Shown here: positions 60,656 through 64,000 of the stretch, piece after piece
Layout of the letters: each line of letters opens with the position of its first letter
Position numbering within the stretch: position 1 is the first letter of the stretch
Made by a program: the position numbers and the translations under genes
Origin: Bifidobacterium aemilianum
GTDB taxonomy: Bacteria > Actinomycetota > Actinomycetes > Actinomycetales > Bifidobacteriaceae
Assembly: GCF_003315635.1 (NCBI RefSeq)
Contig: NZ_PDCG01000001.1
Span: 1-64,000, forward strand
Reading direction: 5' to 3'
Length of the DNA: 64,000 nt
The notes under the pieces: generated by a model
Told to the model about the DNA's origin: nothing
Database searches by the model: none
The model's input: only the letters and a program-made list of their open reading frames with translations

Positions 60656-61222
60656 TTATGCCGGGTGACCGCTTTCAACCGTCGGCGCTGTCGGTTCCAT
60701 ATGAGAATTCCGCCATCGCTGAGATACGGCATTGAGGAGTGTATCAACAGCTCTGTTTACCGGCGCCACCACCAGCCCATGAAAGATGCAGCTGGCAACG
60801 AGCAGGAGCATGTACAGTGCTGCCAAAGTGGCCATGCACAGAACGTCCCTCGCCATAGGGCCGTCTGTTTGAGCACCCACGTAGAAGCTATTCCACAATA
60901 CAGATTTGACCATGAGATTGTCATGAATCAGATAGATACCCAGGACCGAAGGCGACACGGCCAGTACCAGACGCTGTAGAAAGCTCCCGACCGCACCGCT
61001 TTCATGGGGCTTGGTCTGGACCACCCAGAGGAATATGCCGGTGGCCATGATCAGATCAGGAAAAGGAAGCGCACCTGGGCCACCTGTCAGCATATTGGGT
61101 GGATAACCGGTCAAGGTCCTCAGCCGGCTGTTGGAAAACAGCATGTATGTTCCACCTATGCAGAACAGGCAGGTCAACAGCAGCAGAAGCAGGGTTCTGA
61201 CGACTTGCTCCCAAAGAAACCC
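60656..61222 (-). pseudogene. Truncated acyltransferase-3 family membrane protein
   Basis: About 189 codons remain, with no start of family type: the open frame begins just after a TAA at 61223-61225 with GFLWEQVVRTLLLLL. Four to five transmembrane helices and the family's C-terminal signature (SVLGIYLIHDN) are kept, but full-length members have about 350 residues and ten helices, and the conserved N-terminal histidine region is missing. A TTG at 61177 could start a 173-residue protein, but a fragment is more likely. It lies between tRNA-Pro and the Nif3-like gene. Confidence 0.65.
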
Positions 61223-61229
61223 TTACAGC

Positions 61230-62120
61230 CTATCCAATGCAGGGTATGGAGAGGTCCCAGGGATCAGTGTTCAGACCTAGGCGGATGACTTCGGGACCTT
61301 CTCCACAGGCCGCCGTAATCGCTTGGGGAACATCCTCCATGGCATAGGAGAGCCAAAGGCCTTCGATGGCGCTGTGGGGGGTGTTGATCAGGGCCGGGCG
61401 GGCCGGTGACCCTGCATCGTCTCCCCCTTCCCTGAGGCTGGCCTCATAGCGGGCCTGCTCGATGGCATCGGTGGCTGGATGATGGCGCAGGTCGCTGGTC
61501 ACATACACATCGGCACCGCAGGACCTGACCTCATCGAAGAGGGAGTCTCCGGACCCTGGCAACACCACCACGGTGCTGACGGGGGCCTCCAGATCGCCGG
61601 CCACCTGCACACCCATATGATTGGCGGGAAGGGCCTGGGCAACCCTGGATGCGAAATCCGCAAGAGGCAAGGCCTGGGGCAACCGGCCCAGCCTGCCCAA
61701 CCCGACAGGTTGGCCCTGCTGGCTAAGCCCCGGCAGGGGAACAAGGGGTCGTTGGTCCACCAGTCCAAAGGCGTCAGCGGCGGCCTGGCCCACACCACGA
61801 TGGGATGCGTCGGCGTTGGTGTGACCCACCCATAGTCCGCAACCTCCACGATAGAGCTTGGAGACCATGGCTCCATGAACATCGAGACCTGACACGGCAT
61901 GGACCGAACGGAAAAGCAGAGGGTGGTGGCAGATCAGCAGATCAGCCTGACAGGCCAGAGCCTGGTCGATGACCTCCATCGTGGGATCCACGGCAAAGGC
62001 GATGGTGGAGACCTGCCGGTCCAAGTCGCCGACAACCAAGCCTGGGTGGTCCCAGTCCTCGGCGTAGGACAAGGGATACAGCGTCTCCACCAGCTCGATG
62101 ACCCTCTTCAATGCGGCCAT
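61230..62120 (-). CDS. Nif3-like dinuclear metal centre protein
   Basis: 296 residues. Metal ligands are recognisable: DWDHPGL near residue 23, CHHPLLF near 64, HTNADASHRG near 99 and SDLRHHPATDA near 215. The family is a ring-shaped hexamer, its enzymatic role unsettled (proposed GTP cyclohydrolase I type 2 activity is doubtful). In Actinobacteria it often sits beside polA, as here (102 bp). Confidence 0.9.
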   Translation of the reverse strand: MAALKRVIELVETLYPLSYAEDWDHPGLVVGDLDRQVSTIAFAVDPTMEVIDQALACQADLLICHHPLLFRSVHAVSGLDVHGAMVSKLYRGGCGLWVGHTNADASHRGVGQAAADAFGLVDQRPLVPLPGLSQQGQPVGLGRLGRLPQALPLADFASRVAQALPANHMGVQVAGDLEAPVSTVVVLPGSGDSLFDEVRSCGADVYVTSDLRHHPATDAIEQARYEASLREGGDDAGSPARPALINTPHSAIEGLWLSYAMEDVPQAITAACGEGPEVIRLGLNTDPWDLSIPCIG

Positions 62121-62222
62121 GGTCTCTCCTTATCTGACTACATGGACTCACTGATTGCCTCAGAAGGAATCAGGCCCCTCTGACTTGCCCCACAGCATAA
62201 TCAGATGGACCTGGCCAGGGCA

Positions 62223-64000
62223 TCAGTGGGCTGCCGACTGCCAGTCCTTGCCGATGCCGATGGACACGTTCAGAGGCACCGCCAGATCCACGGCATGTTC
62301 CATGGCGTCCTTGACCAGCTTGCTGGCCTGCTCAGCCTCACCTGCCGCCACCTCTAGCACCAGTTCATCATGGATCTGGAGGATGATTCGGCTGTTGACC
62401 CCAGCATCCCGCAGGGCCTTGTCCGCCCTGATCATGGCCAGCTTCATGATGTCGGCGGCCGACCCCTGGATGGGTGCGTTTAGGGCGGCCCGTTCCGCAG
62501 CGTCCCTACGGTTGCGGTTCTGCGACCTGAGTTCTGGGAAGTAGCGGCGGCGGCCGAAGATGGTCTCCGTGTATCCGTCCTCCCTGGCCTTGGTGACCAA
62601 GGATTCCAGGTAGGTGTGGACCTTGCCGAAGGTGGCGAAATACTGGTCCTTGAGGACATCCGCCGCCGCCGGACTGATCTTCAGCTGCTGGGCCAGGCCG
62701 TATGTGCTCAACCCGTAGGCCAGGCCGTAGCTCATGGCCTTGACGTGGCTGCGCTGGTCGGAGCTGATCTCATCGATCGGGACCCCGTAGACCAGACTGG
62801 CCACGTACTTATGGAAGTCCGTACCCGACTTGAAGGCCTCAATCAGGGCCTCGTCACCGGACAGGTCGGCCATGATGCGCAATTCCACCTGAGAGTAGTC
62901 ACAGGAGAGAAGGGCTTCATACCCATCTCCTGTGACGAAACCTGAGCGGATCTCCCTGCCGGCGGCATTGCGGTTGGGTATGTTCTGGAGGTTGGGGTCG
63001 ACCGAGCTCAGACGCCCGGTGGCGGCCACCGTCTGCTCATAGGTGGTGTGGATCCGGCCATCGTCCTTATTGACCGTATCAATCAGAGATTGGACGATCT
63101 GCTTGAGCTTGTTTGTCTCCCGATGCCTCAGGAGGGCCCCCAGGAAGTTGCTGGCCTTCTCATTGTCGGTCGTCTTGAGATAGAGCTCTTGGAGAGCTGC
63201 GGAATTGGTCGTGTATGAGCCGGACTTGGTCTTCTTGGTCGGACGCAGCTGCATATCCTCGAAGAGCACCTTCTGCAGCTGCTTGGGGCTCTGCAGGTTG
63301 ACCAGGTTCCCGGCGCTGTCCCAGGCGATCTGCTGGGCCTGGGCCGCCTCGGCGGCGAACTGGTCACGAAGGCCGGTCAACCGTTGCAGGTCCACGCAGG
63401 CGCCATGGTTCTCCATGGTGTACAGGATCCTAGACACCGGCAGCTCCATGTCATGTAGCAGGGAGAATTGGAACCGCTGGTCCAGGAGGGGTGCCAGCTT
63501 ATGCGAGAGGGCCCGGACGATGACTGCGTGACGGATGGACTTGATCCGAATCTCAGTTTCGGGGTCCAGCTGCTCGTCACCGGTGCTGTCCAGGTCGAGC
63601 TGCCCCTGGGTGACGGCACCCTCCTCCTTCATGGCAATCTGCAGGAAGTGTTTGGCCGCCTGTTCCAGATTGTCAGCGTGGAAATCAGGGTGGACCAGGT
63701 AGCCTGCCAACTTGGTGTCGAAGAAGGGCTGGGACATCCTCAAACCGGCGGAGGCCATGAGGTGCAGATGTTCTTTGTAACCGTGGACCACCAGGGTCTC
63801 ATGGTACTGGTCAAGGAGGGATTGCAGCTGTTCCAGGATGGTCTGGTCGAAGGGGGCTTCGAGGGTGACCACCTGGTCATTTGCCAGTAGGACCACGCGG
63901 TCCAGGTGGGCCTTGCCGGGTTTAGAGGAACCCTCGGCCTGTAGGACCCAGGAATGGTCCAGTGCCTTGCCACAGTACTTGCGGCGGTCGGCTGGGGCCT
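62223..64000 (-). CDS. polA: DNA polymerase I, partial (3' part, runs off the window)
   Basis: About 591 codons are visible; the frame is still open at 64000, so the 5' nuclease domain lies outside. The 3'-5' exonuclease fold is degenerate: the position of the exo II Asp reads YKEHLHLM (His instead of Asp) and no YxxxD exo III motif is seen. The polymerase domain is intact: motif A DYSQVELRIMADLS, motif B RSHVKAMSYGLAYG, motif C IHDELVLEV. It fills gaps in repair and removes Okazaki RNA primers. It is adjacent to the Nif3-like gene. Confidence 0.94.
   Translation of the reverse strand, partial: APADRRKYCGKALDHSWVLQAEGSSKPGKAHLDRVVLLANDQVVTLEAPFDQTILEQLQSLLDQYHETLVVHGYKEHLHLMASAGLRMSQPFFDTKLAGYLVHPDFHADNLEQAAKHFLQIAMKEEGAVTQGQLDLDSTGDEQLDPETEIRIKSIRHAVIVRALSHKLAPLLDQRFQFSLLHDMELPVSRILYTMENHGACVDLQRLTGLRDQFAAEAAQAQQIAWDSAGNLVNLQSPKQLQKVLFEDMQLRPTKKTKSGSYTTNSAALQELYLKTTDNEKASNFLGALLRHRETNKLKQIVQSLIDTVNKDDGRIHTTYEQTVAATGRLSSVDPNLQNIPNRNAAGREIRSGFVTGDGYEALLSCDYSQVELRIMADLSGDEALIEAFKSGTDFHKYVASLVYGVPIDEISSDQRSHVKAMSYGLAYGLSTYGLAQQLKISPAAADVLKDQYFATFGKVHTYLESLVTKAREDGYTETIFGRRRYFPELRSQNRNRRDAAERAALNAPIQGSAADIMKLAMIRADKALRDAGVNSRIILQIHDELVLEVAAGEAEQASKLVKDAMEHAVDLAVPLNVSIGIGKDWQSAAH

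Overview
The window is a stretch of core chromosome from a Bifidobacterium. The strongest evidence is a full-length xylulose-5-phosphate/fructose-6-phosphate phosphoketolase (xfp, the key enzyme of the bifid shunt) followed by pta and ackA. A fused shikimate kinase/3-dehydroquinate synthase, a SufBDCSU-SufT operon, an actinobacterial rsmE-HIT-phoH-ybeY-CNNM-era cluster and a high-G+C, strongly codon-biased sequence agree with this. A pyruvate oxidase and a proton-translocating transhydrogenase point, by inference only, to an oxygen-exposed insect-gut lineage such as the B. asteroides group. No phage, transposase or CRISPR array is visible.

Layout. 1-639 is a repeat-bearing non-coding segment with a strikingly regular array of alternating 16-bp repeats. 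640-13247 holds hemW-lepA, rpsT, a TRIC-type channel, ilvE, rplY, the pntAA-pntAB-pntB transhydrogenase operon and a long-chain acyl-CoA ligase. 13353-19156 is a minus-strand cluster for ribosome and RNA maturation (era, CNNM/CBS protein, ybeY, phoH, HIT, rsmE). Next come tRNA-Leu(GAG), a TrmH-type methyltransferase and glgC. 21766-28159 is the suf iron-sulfur operon. 28408-33748 carries pyrG, aroQ, aroKB and aroC, then an orphan A24 peptidase. 34385-39455 holds mltG-ruvX-alaS and two small membrane-associated proteins. 39574-42713 has a phosphoglycerate mutase-like gene diverging from a small membrane protein, then pyruvate oxidase. 42987-50616 has rpsD, pcrA, xpt-pbuX and guaA. 51145-57082 is xfp-pta-ackA. 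57212-64000 has aroA, an unusual acidic single-pass membrane protein, tRNA-Pro(TGG) beside a truncated acyltransferase remnant, a Nif3-like protein and the 3' part of polA, which runs off the right edge.

How the genes work together. Phosphoketolase and pyruvate oxidase both make acetyl phosphate. AckA converts it to acetate and ATP, and Pta exchanges it with acetyl-CoA, so the 40-57 kb part acts as an acetyl-phosphate hub. Xpt, PbuX and GuaA handle xanthine uptake, salvage and GMP synthesis. AroKB, AroQ, AroC and AroA supply four proteins (five activities) of the chorismate pathway. Most genes are ordinary housekeeping functions. The parts that deserve attention are the repeat arrays at the left edge, several compact regulatory architectures (apparently leaderless divergent promoters, tandem Shine-Dalgarno sites, competing hairpins before a ribosome binding site, a palindrome before suf), and a few proteins with unusual disordered regions. 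I found no convincing undescribed multi-gene system.
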